A stretch of DNA of 64,000 nucleotides from NCBI RefSeq assembly GCF_011059135.1, contig NZ_JAALGD010000002.1, positions 388,658 to 452,657 on the forward strand. Direction: 5' to 3'. The notes beneath the pieces are model-generated. The model did not search any database. It had not been told where the DNA came from and saw only the letters and a program-made list of their open reading frames with translations. Origin of the DNA: Brevibacillus sp. SYP-B805. Its GTDB lineage: Bacteria; Bacillota; Bacilli; Brevibacillales; Brevibacillaceae. A program made the translations under genes and the position numbers. Shown one piece after another: positions 26,977-36,398 of the stretch; the stretch's first letter is position 1; every line of letters starts with the position of its first letter.

Positions 26977-29376
26977 ATGGTCGCACGCCTTCGTGAAGCC
27001 TTTTTGGAGAAGTTCAGAGGAGTGGAACCGCACTGGGGGGCGCTGGGATGGTTCACCTACAAGCGTACATATGCCCGTGAAAACAAGCTGGAGGGACGCA
27101 CGGAGGACTGGTCCGAAACCATCCAGCGTGTGGTGGAAGGGAACGTCAACATGATTCCGGGCGATCCCCTGGTCGATGACGCCTATATGGAGAAGATGTA
27201 TCGGCAGATTTTTCATCTGATCTGGACGCCGCCGGGCCGCGGGCTGTGGATGTCGGGCAGCGAGTTTGCCAAGCGCAGCGGCGATGCGATGAACAACTGC
27301 TGGTTTGTTCAAACCCGCCCATACCGGTACGGGGCGACCAGCAGAATCTTTACCCGCTACGCGATCGATCCCGACGCGTCGTATCCCTCGTACCCGTTTG
27401 TCTTTACCTTTGACCAGCTGATGAAAGGGGGCGGCGTGGGCTTCAGCGTCGAAAACGCCCTGCTTGAACGGATGCCGGTCGTCCAGAACAAGGCCACCCT
27501 CAGCTTCCACATCAGCGAAACCCATCCCACCTATCCGGAGATCAGGGAGCTGGCCCACACATACGGCTTCGCTCTGAACCGATCCGGGGAAGAAGCGGAT
27601 GTCCACCTTGTCATCGCCGACTCGCGGGAAGGCTGGTGCGAATCGCTTGCCGTCGCCATCGATCGTCACTATACCGGCTCCCCGCAGCATCTCTCCTTTG
27701 ATCTGAACGAACTTCGGCCAAGGGATGCCGAGATCAAAGGCTTCGGGGGAAAGGCAAGCGGCAGCGCGCCGCTGGTGGAGCTGCTGCTCTTTGTCAACGA
27801 CATGCTGAACAAGCGGACAGGCCGTCGGCTCACCTCCAAAGACTGCACGGATATCTACAACATGATCGGCCGCACCGTCATTGCCGGCAATGTGCGCCGC
27901 AGCGCGGAGGTTGCCCTCGGGGACGCCGCGGACGAAAGCTTCATCCATATGAAAAACTGGCGCCTTACCGAACATCTCTGGACGTACGAAGGCGGGGAGC
28001 GCCGGCTGAAAACGGTGGAAGAGGTGATGGCCGAACACGCCGTTACCGCCGAAGAGGCGGAGGAGCTGCTTTATGACGCATGGGCACAGAACAACCACCG
28101 CTGGTCCAGCAACAACTCGGTAATCATCGACGACCCGAGCGGCTATGACTTCGGCCTGATCGCGCCTGCCATTGAGGTGAACGGAGAACCGGGGATCTAC
28201 AACCGCTGGCTCGCCCGCAATTTCGGCCGCATCATCGACGGCTACCGGGCGAACTGCGACCCGGCGGATGGCGGCAACCCGTGCATGGAGATCTCGCTCG
28301 CCTCTTATGAACCGTGCAATCTGGTGGAACTGCACCTGCCGAAAATGCTGGAGCACCGTCTGGACCCTGCGGACGTGCTGCCGATGATGGTGCAGTACGC
28401 CAAGCGCATCACTTTCGCCCAGTACGATTGGGAATCCACCCGGGAGATCGTGCAGAAGAACCGGCGCATCGGCATCTCCCTCTCCGGCATCCAGGACTGG
28501 ATCGTGATCAAATGGGGCAGAAGCGCCATCGTAGGCTGGGAGCTGTATCACGAAGAAGAGTGGGACGATATGCAGTGGCTCAACCGGACGCGTACCCCGT
28601 ATGCGGTGGTGGAAGAGCTGCCGGCGAACTATGAGGGGTATGCGGAACCAATCTACCATCCGGAGATCGTGGACGAGCTGAACCGGATGTACGCGATTGT
28701 GAAAAAGGCGGACGAGGAGTACTCGGCCCTGCTCTCCCAGGTGCTGGGGATGGAGGTACGGCCATCGATCAAGCTGACCACGGTCAAACCGTCCGGCTCC
28801 GTCAGCCTGCTCTCCGGCATCACACCGGGGATTCACTGGTCGTACTTTGAATACGGCATCCGTCGGATCATGTGCCAGAAAGGGGATTTCCTCGTCGATC
28901 TGGCGAAGGATTGCGGGTACCGGGTGGAAGATTCCGTTTACACCCCCAATTCCGTTGTGATTGAGTTTCCTTACAAAGCTTCGTCGGCCGGCTTGCCGGG
29001 CTTCAAGTCGTGCGCGGAGATCACCATCGAGGAACAGTTTGCCATGCAGGCCCTGTTTAACATCTACTGGGCGGACAACATGGTGTCGTGCACCATCTCG
29101 TTCCATGAGCACGAAAGAAGCAAGATCGCCAAGCTGCTGAAGCAGTACCGGATGCGGATCAAGTCGACCTCGCTGCTGCCGTACAGCGGTCATGGATACC
29201 AACAGGCGCCCTACGAGCCGACCACCCAGGAGGAATACGAAGCGCGGCTGGCCGACATCAAGATGCCGATCGAGCAGTACTACCGCCGCCTCAGGGAGAT
29301 GCGCAAAATCCAGGACACGGAGATGACGCTGGCGGAAGCTGCCGAATGCGTCGGCGGCGCATGCCCGATCCGGTAA
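26977..29376 (+). CDS. nrdJ: Class II (B12-dependent) ribonucleoside-triphosphate reductase, monomeric
   Basis: The 799-residue enzyme makes deoxyribonucleotides with adenosylcobalamin and works with or without oxygen. Key cysteines of the Lactobacillus RTPR type are visible: C108 (NNCWF), C436 (GGNPCMEI, thiyl radical candidate) and C447 (YEPCNL) and the C-terminal redox pair C791/C796 (ECVGGACPIR). The KPSGSVSLLSG segment is near residue 605. The ATG at 26977 has AAAGGAG nine bases upstream; earlier in-frame codons are unlikely. No B12 riboswitch box is visible in the leader. It stands alone, ending at a bidirectional terminator. Confidence 0.94.
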   Translation: MVARLREAFLEKFRGVEPHWGALGWFTYKRTYARENKLEGRTEDWSETIQRVVEGNVNMIPGDPLVDDAYMEKMYRQIFHLIWTPPGRGLWMSGSEFAKRSGDAMNNCWFVQTRPYRYGATSRIFTRYAIDPDASYPSYPFVFTFDQLMKGGGVGFSVENALLERMPVVQNKATLSFHISETHPTYPEIRELAHTYGFALNRSGEEADVHLVIADSREGWCESLAVAIDRHYTGSPQHLSFDLNELRPRDAEIKGFGGKASGSAPLVELLLFVNDMLNKRTGRRLTSKDCTDIYNMIGRTVIAGNVRRSAEVALGDAADESFIHMKNWRLTEHLWTYEGGERRLKTVEEVMAEHAVTAEEAEELLYDAWAQNNHRWSSNNSVIIDDPSGYDFGLIAPAIEVNGEPGIYNRWLARNFGRIIDGYRANCDPADGGNPCMEISLASYEPCNLVELHLPKMLEHRLDPADVLPMMVQYAKRITFAQYDWESTREIVQKNRRIGISLSGIQDWIVIKWGRSAIVGWELYHEEEWDDMQWLNRTRTPYAVVEELPANYEGYAEPIYHPEIVDELNRMYAIVKKADEEYSALLSQVLGMEVRPSIKLTTVKPSGSVSLLSGITPGIHWSYFEYGIRRIMCQKGDFLVDLAKDCGYRVEDSVYTPNSVVIEFPYKASSAGLPGFKSCAEITIEEQFAMQALFNIYWADNMVSCTISFHEHERSKIAKLLKQYRMRIKSTSLLPYSGHGYQQAPYEPTTQEEYEARLADIKMPIEQYYRRLREMRKIQDTEMTLAEAAECVGGACPIR

Positions 29377-29387
29377 CGACAAGAACC

Positions 29388-29430
29388 AAAAGAGGCTGCC
29401 CCTTTTTTAAGGGGTTGCCTCTTTTCTTAT
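29388..29430. terminator. Bidirectional terminator between nrdJ and the GDPD gene
   Basis: AAAGAGGCTGCCCCTT and AAGGGGTTGCCTCTTT pair around TTTT, with CTTA after it on the plus strand. It separates the converging nrdJ and glycerophosphodiesterase genes. Confidence 0.85.
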
Positions 29431-29462
29431 TGATACCAGCACCTCGTTCGTGCCATTTCCGA

Positions 29463-30197
29463 TTACGCACCTCGGGGCTCTCTGAGTCCAAGCATCCGAT
29501 CCGGATGATTTGTCACGATCTGCAGCTCCGGATGCAGCTTCATCATTTGCTCCATATGGTGAGGGTCATCGATCGTCCAGGCGATCAGCGTAATGCCATC
29601 GCCGATCATGCGTGCGACGAAGTCCTTCGTCAGATAGGGATACGCCATTGAAAGGATGGAGGCGCCCGTTTCCCGCAGCTGTTCCTCAAGGAGCGTCGGC
29701 ATCCCATCGATGATCAGTCCGGTCCGGATCCCGTCATCCAGCGAGGAAACGGTTCGGATCGCGTCGTGGTTGAAGGACGTAATCATCACATCCGACCTCA
29801 TGTCATACCGGCGGATCAGATCCACCACCTTCTTCTCCAGGCCTTCATACCGGTCTCCCGGTTTTTTCAGCTCGATATTCAGCTGACACTTGCCCTTGAC
29901 CGCCTCCAACACTTCTTCGAGCGTGGGAATCGGCTCCCCTTGAAAGGCGGGGGCAAACCAGCTGCCGGCATCGAGGGCTGCCAGTTCCTCGTAGGTATGG
30001 TGGCCGACAAAGCCGGTGCCGTTTGTGGTGCGTTCCAGGGTAAAATCATGGATCACGACGGGAACCCCGTCTTTCGTCAGCTGCACATCGATCTCAATCG
30101 CCTCTATTTTCGGTTCTTCCAGCACCAGGTTGATCGCCGCCATGGTGTTTTCCGGCGCTTTTCCGGACCACCCGCGATGCGCCATGCATGGATTCAT
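29463..30197 (-). CDS. Glycerophosphodiester phosphodiesterase
   Basis: The 244-residue enzyme hydrolyses glycerophosphodiesters to glycerol 3-phosphate and an alcohol. GDPD features are HRGWSGKAPENTMAAI near the N-terminus, EIDVQLTKDGVPVVIHDFTLERTTNGTG (metal and acid/base residues) and NIELKKPG. There is no signal peptide from the chosen start, so a cytoplasmic location is likely. The ATG at 30197 follows GGGGAG; the frame upstream is open but lacks homologous sequence. Confidence 0.9.
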   Translation of the reverse strand: MNPCMAHRGWSGKAPENTMAAINLVLEEPKIEAIEIDVQLTKDGVPVVIHDFTLERTTNGTGFVGHHTYEELAALDAGSWFAPAFQGEPIPTLEEVLEAVKGKCQLNIELKKPGDRYEGLEKKVVDLIRRYDMRSDVMITSFNHDAIRTVSSLDDGIRTGLIIDGMPTLLEEQLRETGASILSMAYPYLTKDFVARMIGDGITLIAWTIDDPHHMEQMMKLHPELQIVTNHPDRMLGLREPRGA

Positions 30198-30386
30198 TCC
30201 CAACACTCCCCTCGTCCAATATGCGGAGCGGCAGCTTGTGATCGTACCAAAAACGCATGGATTTTCCTCCGTTCGTCCGACTTGCCATCCACCGGCGATT
30301 GCCGGGGAGGAAAAAGTGTGCAGGCGGTAGGGAAACCAACACCTCAACGCCCCTGGACCAATATCATGGGTAATGAGGTGATGAAC

Positions 30387-30905
30387 ATGAATTCGGGAAG
30401 AGAAATCAAAGCCGGCGATATCCTTGTCGCCTGCGACAACCTGTATCACATCCCGCACGGTTACATGGGACATGCGGCGATTGCAGTCGATGACAAATGG
30501 CTGGTGGAAGCCACCGACAACGTCCCCTATATCCGGATGAAATCGTTCGAGCATTTTCTGAAAGAACACCCCATCCATGCCCAATACCGCCCCCGGTCGG
30601 CAGAGATGGGACAGATGGCGGCCTCCTGCGCCATGGACTACCAGCTGAAATATGCCAACAACCTGCGGCAAGGCGAAAACAAACCGACCTTCGCCTTTCT
30701 TTCCGGCTCGCCCTTGCACGATCCGTGGGGAACGGTTTACTGCTCGAAGCTGGTATGGTTAAGCTATTTCTACGGGGTACAGTATGCCTTTGCCAACGAC
30801 TTCGGCCTGTTTACCCCGGAGGATTTGGATACCTGTTTGAAACATGACCCCCATTTCGAGCTGGTTTACCGGCATCCCCGATTCAGATTTGTGATAAACA
30901 CATAA
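30387..30905 (+). CDS. YiiX/YaeF-like permuted papain-fold amidase
   Basis: The 172-residue protein fits the permuted papain-like (NlpC/P60-related) hydrolases: the His is in GYMGHAAIAVDD near residue 32 and the nucleophile Cys in GTVYCSKLVWLSYF near 120. It has no signal peptide. Substrate is unknown; relatives cleave amide or ester bonds in peptidoglycan or lipids. The start at 30387 has GAGGTG six bases upstream; the ATG at 30381 abuts that site. It is a single gene, convergent with anmK. Confidence 0.75.
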   Translation: MNSGREIKAGDILVACDNLYHIPHGYMGHAAIAVDDKWLVEATDNVPYIRMKSFEHFLKEHPIHAQYRPRSAEMGQMAASCAMDYQLKYANNLRQGENKPTFAFLSGSPLHDPWGTVYCSKLVWLSYFYGVQYAFANDFGLFTPEDLDTCLKHDPHFELVYRHPRFRFVINT

Positions 30906-30933
30906 GCAAGCTCCCGGACAGGAAACCTCTTGC

Positions 30934-32157
30934 TCATGGCAGGCAGAGGTTCCCCAGCAGGACCGCCCGCCGAGCCCCTGTCACGGACGGAACGTTGCTC
31001 GGCCTGCCCATGAGCGTTTCATGGCCGAGAATGGCGAACGCGATGGCTTCCTTGGCATCGTCCGGCACCCCGAAATCGCCTGCTGTCAGCAGGGCGACGC
31101 CGTCGGGAAGTTCCCGGCGAATCATCTCCAAGAGCGTCCGGTTATGCGCTCCGCCGCCGGAGACGATCACCTCGTCCACCCGCCGGTGCGGAAACACAAA
31201 TCGGCGGTATGCCTCGGTCATGGTGGCAGCCGTCAGGGCGGTCGCCGTCGCCACCAGATCGGCTTGGGACAGCCTGCGCCTTTCTCCTTCCCGGAGCAGC
31301 TGTTCGGCAAACGCCCTGCCGTACGCCTCCCGTCCCGTGCTCTTGGGTGGCGGTTGGGCGTAGTACGGGTCACGAAGCAGCTGTTCGAGAAGCGCTTCGC
31401 AGACGTTCCCCGCGGCAGCCAGCCGTCCCCCGTCATCGTACGCCTGTGCACCGCCCGTCACGGCGTGGACGATCTGATCAATCACCATGTTTCCCGGGCC
31501 GGTATCAAACGCGTACAGATCGCTCAGCGCCGCCCCCGCCGGAAGCACCGTCACATTCCCGATGCCGCCGATATTTTGCAGGAGGCGCCCCTTCCCGGGA
31601 TCACGGAACAGGATGTAATCGGCATAGGGGACGAGCGGTGCGCCTTCTCCATCCGCAGCCAGATCCCTCGCCCGAAAGTTGCCGATCACCGGAATGCCTG
31701 TACGCTCGGTCAGGGTGGACAATTCGCCGATCTGCAGGGATGCCCGCACCGGCACGGTTCCGGTAGGACCGGGAAACGGCGTCCGGCCGGCGACATGCCA
31801 AACCGTCTGCCCATGCACACAGATGGCATCCACGGCGGCTGGTAAAACGCCCGCTTTGGCCAGCAGCTTCTGCACGGCTTCCGCATACCATTCGGCAAGC
31901 CCGAAATGGGCCGCGGTCAGCAGATCCAAACGGGCCGTCTCCACGCTGCACAGGGAGACCAGCCGTTCCCGAAGATCGGCTGAGTAGGGGAGATACGCAA
32001 AATCTTTCAACGAAACCGCACGGATCTCCCCGTCTTCCTCCGTCTCAATGGCGACCAATGCGGCATCCACCCCGTCGAGTGATGTGCCCGACATCAATCC
32101 CACCAGCAAATGCTCCCGCTTTTCACGGTAGCCAGGCCACCCATGCGCATGATTCAC
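30934..32157 (-). CDS. anmK: Anhydro-N-acetylmuramic acid kinase
   Basis: AnmK opens and phosphorylates 1,6-anhydro-MurNAc to MurNAc 6-phosphate in cell-wall recycling. The 407-residue protein has the ATP motif GLMSGTSLDGVD, the catalytic region ICVHGQTVWH, QNIGGIGNVTV, the DTGPGNMVID motif and IVSGGGAHN near the C-terminus. I choose the GTG at 32157 because AGGAGGGGG lies eight bases upstream; the frame goes on to 32265. There is no murQ nearby. It may be linked with the YiiX-like gene in wall turnover, but that is only a suggestion from position. Confidence 0.93.
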   Translation of the reverse strand: MNHAHGWPGYREKREHLLVGLMSGTSLDGVDAALVAIETEEDGEIRAVSLKDFAYLPYSADLRERLVSLCSVETARLDLLTAAHFGLAEWYAEAVQKLLAKAGVLPAAVDAICVHGQTVWHVAGRTPFPGPTGTVPVRASLQIGELSTLTERTGIPVIGNFRARDLAADGEGAPLVPYADYILFRDPGKGRLLQNIGGIGNVTVLPAGAALSDLYAFDTGPGNMVIDQIVHAVTGGAQAYDDGGRLAAAGNVCEALLEQLLRDPYYAQPPPKSTGREAYGRAFAEQLLREGERRRLSQADLVATATALTAATMTEAYRRFVFPHRRVDEVIVSGGGAHNRTLLEMIRRELPDGVALLTAGDFGVPDDAKEAIAFAILGHETLMGRPSNVPSVTGARRAVLLGNLCLP

Positions 32158-32269
32158 AAAAGCCGCCCCCTCCTGTTTCTGACAGCGATGGCAAAACAAC
32201 ATCCTGGAAATATTGTATGACTGGCATGGGGCCCTTATCGGAAAAATTTGTACAGAAAAATGCAAAAAA

Positions 32270-32316
32270 GATCCCCTCCCGGCCTGGATGGCCGGAAGAG
32301 AACCTCTACCGAATAC
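32270..32316 (-). terminator. Terminator of the mglBAC operon
   Basis: On the minus strand AGGTTCTCTTCCGGCC pairs with GGCCGGGAGGGGATCT (some G-U pairs) around ATCCA. TTTTTTG follows. It lies directly after mglC. Confidence 0.8.
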
Positions 32317-33312
32317 TTATCGCTTCGCCAGATACTTCCGAATGTCGAAAGCCACGGCCGTCACGATGATCAATCCTTTAATGATCAGCTGCCAGTATGG
32401 ATTTACCCCGATAAAGGTCAAGCCGTAGTTGATGACGCCGAAGATGAGCACCCCTGCCAGCACGCCCGGAACCGTCCCGATTCCGCCGGATGTCGATACC
32501 CCGCCTACCACGCAGGCGGCGATGGCGTCCAGTTCGTACATGTTGCCATAGTTGTTGGTGGCGCCGCCCGTTCTCGCCGCTTCGAGCACCCCGCCCAGGC
32601 CGTACAGCGCGCCGGCGATGGCATAGATGAAGAGCAGGTTCTTGCCTACATTGATCCCGGATACGATGGCCGCTTCCCTGTTGCCGCCGATCGCATACAT
32701 GTTTTTGCCGAGCACGGTCTTGTTAAAGACGATCCATACCAGAATGGAAACGATAATGGCAATCAGGACAAGAATGGGCATCCCGAACACATAGCCTGTC
32801 CCCAGGTTGGTAAAATCGGGACGCAGCCCCCCGATCGGCTGTGAATTGTTTGGAGGCAGATCGAAGTAAATGGAGTTGATGCCATAAACCATAACCATGG
32901 TGCCCAGTGTCGCAATAAAGGGAGGAATGCTGAATTTCGAAATCACAAAACCGTTTAACAGCCCGACCAACAGACCCGCGACAATGGCGATCACGATGGG
33001 CAGCCATAGCGGCATCTCGCCCAGGTTGGGGTAGAACCGCTGGGCATAATCCGTGGTCTGCAGCATAGATGCCGACAATACCGCCGTCAATCCCACCACA
33101 CGCCCGGTCGACAGGTCAACCCCGCCTGTAATCAGGACAAACGCCGCCCCCAGGGCGATGATCGTCCGGGTAGAGGATTGCAGCAAAATGTCGCGAAAAA
33201 CCGTCAAGGACAAAAAACGCGTATCCCAAATGGCAATAGCGATGACCAGAACGACCAGGACGATATAGATCGCGTTTTGCGACATGAAACTTATGATCTT
33301 TCTCCCACTCAT
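32317..33312 (-). CDS. mglC: Galactose/methylgalactoside-type ABC permease
   Basis: The 331-residue protein is the membrane subunit of a CUT2-class sugar importer, of the RbsC/MglC family. It has about eight to ten helices, the GGVDLSTGRVVGLTAVLSAS motif (GGIDLSVG equivalent), SIPPFIATLGTMVMVYG and the EAA-like VGGVSTSGGIGTVPGVLAG loop. Longer periplasmic segment IYFDLPPNNSQPIGGLRPDFTNLG points to MglC. The ATG at 33312 follows mglA by 19 bases. It is the last gene of mglB-mglA-mglC. Confidence 0.93.
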   Translation of the reverse strand: MSGRKIISFMSQNAIYIVLVVLVIAIAIWDTRFLSLTVFRDILLQSSTRTIIALGAAFVLITGGVDLSTGRVVGLTAVLSASMLQTTDYAQRFYPNLGEMPLWLPIVIAIVAGLLVGLLNGFVISKFSIPPFIATLGTMVMVYGINSIYFDLPPNNSQPIGGLRPDFTNLGTGYVFGMPILVLIAIIVSILVWIVFNKTVLGKNMYAIGGNREAAIVSGINVGKNLLFIYAIAGALYGLGGVLEAARTGGATNNYGNMYELDAIAACVVGGVSTSGGIGTVPGVLAGVLIFGVINYGLTFIGVNPYWQLIIKGLIIVTAVAFDIRKYLAKR

Positions 33313-33331
33313 CAGTTGTCAACCATCCTTC

Positions 33332-34846
33332 CTACACAAGTAACCGGGTGGCAAGCCGCATGATCTCTTCTTCTGTTGCGCTTGCACCATCAACGAATCC
33401 TGATACCTGCCCCGCGCTCATAACCATGATGCGGTCCGACATGCCCATCAACTCGGGCAGTTCCGAGGAGATCATAATAATGCTTTTGCCTTGTTTGGCA
33501 AGATCGGCGATGATGGTATAGATTTCAAATTTTGCCCCGATGTCAATGCCGCGCGTCGGTTCATCGAGGATGAGGATATCGGGTTCCGTCAGCAGCCAGC
33601 GCGCAAAGATCACCTTTTGCTGATTCCCGCCCGACAAATCCTTGATCAGGGTTTTCAGGGAAGGGGTTTTGACCCTCAGCATTTTGACGTTCCGGTCGGC
33701 ATCCTCTTTTCGCTTTTGCTGATGCAGAAGCTTATAGGGGGTCACGTATTGGTGCTGGTTGGCAACCAGCGTGTTTTCCATGACCGACAAGACGGGGAAG
33801 ATGCCCGTGACGCGCCGCTCCTCCGTCAGCAGCGCCATTTTATGTTTTTTCGCGTCGATCGGCGAATTGATCTTCACTTCCCGATCATTGATAAAAATCT
33901 TGCCTGACGCGACTGATCTCAATCCAAACAAAGCTTCCACCAATTCCGTCCGCTGCGCGCCGACAAGCCCGCCGACGCCCAGGATTTCCCCCCGGCGCAG
34001 CTCGAAGGAAACGTTGCGGAACGATTTGGCAAACGGGGATGTGAGTCCCTCCACCCGCAGCAATACTTCTCCCGGCGTATTGCTCCGCACCGGAAACCGC
34101 TGCGTCAGGTCGCGCCCCACCATCTTCGAGATGATCATGTCGATGGTCATCTCCGATGCGGGCCATGTGCCGACAAGCTTGCCATCGCGCATGACGGTGA
34201 CATCATCCGCAATCTTCAGAATTTCTTCCATTTTGTGGGAGATGTAGATAATCGCGACTCCCCGTTCCTTCAGTTCATCGATCGTCTTAAACAGCTGTGC
34301 CACTTCATTTTCCGTCAGGGATGAGGTCGGTTCGTCCATGACGATCACTTTGGAGTTGTAGGAGACCGCCTTGGCAATCTCCATCATCTGGATCTGCGAT
34401 ACGGACATGCTGCCGACGATTGTATCCGGCTTGATATCCATATCCAGGTCTTGAAAAAGCTTTTGGGTATCTGCAAACATCTTTTTCTCGTCCACGAAGC
34501 GGAAGGGGCCAAACCCCTTGAGCGGAAATCTTCCCAACCAGATATTTTCCATCACATTGCGAAACGGAACGGGATGCAGCTCCTGGTGAATCATGGAGAT
34601 GCCGTGATTCAGCGCATCTTTCGAGTTGGTGATGGTTACTTTTTGGCCGTTCAGCAGAATCTCGCCTTCATCAGGCCGGTAGATGCCGAACAGACATTTC
34701 ATCAATGTCGATTTGCCGGCCCCATTCTCCCCCATGAGAGCATGGACGGTACCCGGACGCACGCGGATGGTAACGCCATCCAGGGCCTTTACGCCGGGAA
34801 ACTCTTTGGAGATGTTGATCATTTCAAGAAGATAGCGGTTGCCCAT
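33332..34846 (-). CDS. mglA: Sugar ABC transporter ATPase, two nucleotide-binding domains
   Basis: The 504-residue protein has two ABC domains, as in MglA/RbsA/XylG. Domain 1 has Walker A GENGAGKST near residue 37, signature SMSVSQIQMMEIAKA and Walker B VIVMDEPTSSLTENE. Domain 2 (from about 255) has a degenerate Walker A GGLVGAQRTEL (as in MglA), signature LSGGNQQKVIFARW and Walker B ILILDEPTRGIDIGA. It energises sugar import with MglC. Start ATG 34846 has GAGGGG eight bases upstream. Confidence 0.95.
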   Translation of the reverse strand: MGNRYLLEMINISKEFPGVKALDGVTIRVRPGTVHALMGENGAGKSTLMKCLFGIYRPDEGEILLNGQKVTITNSKDALNHGISMIHQELHPVPFRNVMENIWLGRFPLKGFGPFRFVDEKKMFADTQKLFQDLDMDIKPDTIVGSMSVSQIQMMEIAKAVSYNSKVIVMDEPTSSLTENEVAQLFKTIDELKERGVAIIYISHKMEEILKIADDVTVMRDGKLVGTWPASEMTIDMIISKMVGRDLTQRFPVRSNTPGEVLLRVEGLTSPFAKSFRNVSFELRRGEILGVGGLVGAQRTELVEALFGLRSVASGKIFINDREVKINSPIDAKKHKMALLTEERRVTGIFPVLSVMENTLVANQHQYVTPYKLLHQQKRKEDADRNVKMLRVKTPSLKTLIKDLSGGNQQKVIFARWLLTEPDILILDEPTRGIDIGAKFEIYTIIADLAKQGKSIIMISSELPELMGMSDRIMVMSAGQVSGFVDGASATEEEIMRLATRLLV

Positions 34847-34938
34847 TCTCATCGCCCCTCACTAACCTGTTCCAGAGAAAGCCGGGGATCGTCCCAGGCC
34901 TTCGGTGTCGGCGACTGCCCGGTACACGAATGGAGAGA

Positions 34939-34973
34939 GCAAGGGGTCAACCCATCCTCGATTGTCCCCTTGC
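34939..34973 (-). promoter_or_regulatory. Intercistronic hairpin between mglB and mglA
   Basis: GCAAGGGG (34939-34946) and CCCCTTGC (34966-34973) pair with no U-tract. Such hairpins after a binding-protein gene commonly protect its mRNA or reduce read-through so that more binding protein than ATPase is made. Confidence 0.5.
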
Positions 34974-35015
34974 CCCCCACTCTATTCACGGATCGACGAT
35001 CTGTTCACGGCAGGC

Positions 35016-36071
35016 TTATTTCGCGTCGTTCATGTTTTCTTTGGTGATTTTTTTGTACGGTACCCAGACATACTTGCCGTCCACGATGTCGTAGCCTGTG
35101 TTTTCTTTGGTCGGCGTTTGGCCTTGACCCAGCACGGCGGCCAGATTCAGGGTAGCTTTCCCCTGGTTCTTGGCGTCGTTCAGCACGGTGCCGAGGAGCG
35201 TGCCTTCTTCCAGCGCCTGCAGGGCGGGAGCGGTAGCGTCAACCCCTACGACCGGCATGTATTTGCCATCCTTGAAGTAGCCCGCCGCTTTCAGCGCCTC
35301 GATCGCGCCGAGCGCCATGTCGTCGTTGTTGGCGAAAACGGCTTCGATCTTGTCACCATGCGCGGCGAGGAACGCAGCCATCTTCTCCTGGCCTTTCACG
35401 CGATCCCACATCGCCGTGTCTTCCGCCAGCTTTTCAACCTTGATGCCCGCATCTTCCACCGCCTTGATGGAGAACTTCGTACGCAGTTCGGCGTCCTGGT
35501 GGCCCGGTTCGCCTTTCAGCATCACGTATTGCAGCACGCCGTCCTTGTTTTTGTCAGCTTCCGGATGCGATTTCCAGTAGTCCACGATCAATTGGCCGGA
35601 GATCGTTCCGGATTCCTCCGCTTTTGCCCCTACATAGTACACTTTGTCCCACTTTTTCATATCTTCAGGCAGCGGTTCACGGTTGAAGAAGACGACCGGA
35701 ATGTTGGCGTTTTTCGCCTTGTCAATCAAGACGCCGGCCGCGTTGCGGTCCACCGGGTTGATTGCAAGCGCATTCACTTTCTTTGTAATGAAGAGATCCA
35801 CTTTATCGTTCTGGGTCGGTTGGGAGTTCTGGCTGTCCACGATTTCAATGCTGGCTTTCCCTTCGGCAGCTGCCGCGATGGCGTTGCGCACACCGGTCAT
35901 GAAGGTGTCATCAAACTTGTAAATGGCAACCCCGATGGACGGTTGGCTGCCGCCCCCTCCAGTTCCTCCTCCGGAAGCGCTTCCACTTCCAGTACTGCTG
36001 CCGGCACCACATCCTGCCAACACGGATGTCAGGCCTACCACGCTCAGTAACGTGAACACAACCTTCTTCAT
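35016..36071 (-). CDS. mglB: Galactose-binding lipoprotein of the Mgl importer
   Basis: The 351-residue protein is an extracytoplasmic sugar receptor. The signal peptide ends in the lipobox LAGC (VVGLTSVLAGCGAGSS), followed by a Gly/Ser linker. The periplasmic-binding type 1 domain shows QPSIGVAIYKFDDTFMTGVRNAIA, VNALAINPVDRNAAGVLIDKA and ANNDDMALGAIEALKAAG, including the DNDDM-like ligand/calcium region of MglB. The ATG at 36071 has GGGGG upstream. First gene of the operon, behind a cre-controlled promoter. Confidence 0.94.
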   Translation of the reverse strand: MKKVVFTLLSVVGLTSVLAGCGAGSSTGSGSASGGGTGGGGSQPSIGVAIYKFDDTFMTGVRNAIAAAAEGKASIEIVDSQNSQPTQNDKVDLFITKKVNALAINPVDRNAAGVLIDKAKNANIPVVFFNREPLPEDMKKWDKVYYVGAKAEESGTISGQLIVDYWKSHPEADKNKDGVLQYVMLKGEPGHQDAELRTKFSIKAVEDAGIKVEKLAEDTAMWDRVKGQEKMAAFLAAHGDKIEAVFANNDDMALGAIEALKAAGYFKDGKYMPVVGVDATAPALQALEEGTLLGTVLNDAKNQGKATLNLAAVLGQGQTPTKENTGYDIVDGKYVWVPYKKITKENMNDAK

Positions 36072-36123
36072 AATGATCCCCCTTTGTAAATTAATTAATT
36101 TAAAAAAGATACCTCTACCTGCT

Positions 36124-36152
36124 ATTCTAATCAAACATGTAAACGTTGTCAA
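36124..36152 (-). promoter_or_regulatory. mgl promoter overlapped by a perfect cre site
   Basis: TTGACA (36152-36147) and TAGAAT (36129-36124) are separated by 17 bases on the minus strand. On the plus strand bases 36138-36151 read TGTAAACGTTGTCA, which matches every fixed position of the cre consensus TGWAANCGNTNWCA. CcpA with HPr-Ser-P bound here would cover the -35, so carbon catabolite repression of mglBAC is expected. Confidence 0.88.
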
Positions 36153-36159
36153 AACAGAA

Positions 36160-36398
36160 AATTATGAATGAAGATGATGACGGTTCCGAACTGTACAACT
36201 CCTTATGTATCAAGGCCTGGCAGAGTCGGCGGCCATTCGGTTCCGGCCAGGGAAACCGGCCTGCGCGAAAAAAAGGATGCCCGTCCGCATCGCGGCGCCT
36301 GTCAATCTGCCGATTTCCAGAAACCCACTATTTACGGAAATGATTTTTAATCAGAAAATAGAAGCGCAACTGGATCCAGAAAGCAGTTCTTGGGATCG
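36160..36398. other. Gap upstream of mglB with no supported gene
   Basis: Between the mgl promoter and the plus-strand terminator at 36399 I find only short frames with no ribosome site and no recognisable product. The plus-strand terminator at its right end hints that a short RNA may be made from here, but I see no clear promoter. Confidence 0.5.

Noticed and set aside
26869..29382. An 837-codon open frame on the minus strand
   Set aside because: It is antisense to nrdJ, whose cysteine motifs and start site are clear; no ribosome site or known domain supports the minus frame.
36168..36350. Short plus-strand frames before the orphan terminator
   Set aside because: They lack ribosome sites, have no recognisable composition and overlap each other in different frames; an RNA is more plausible than a protein.
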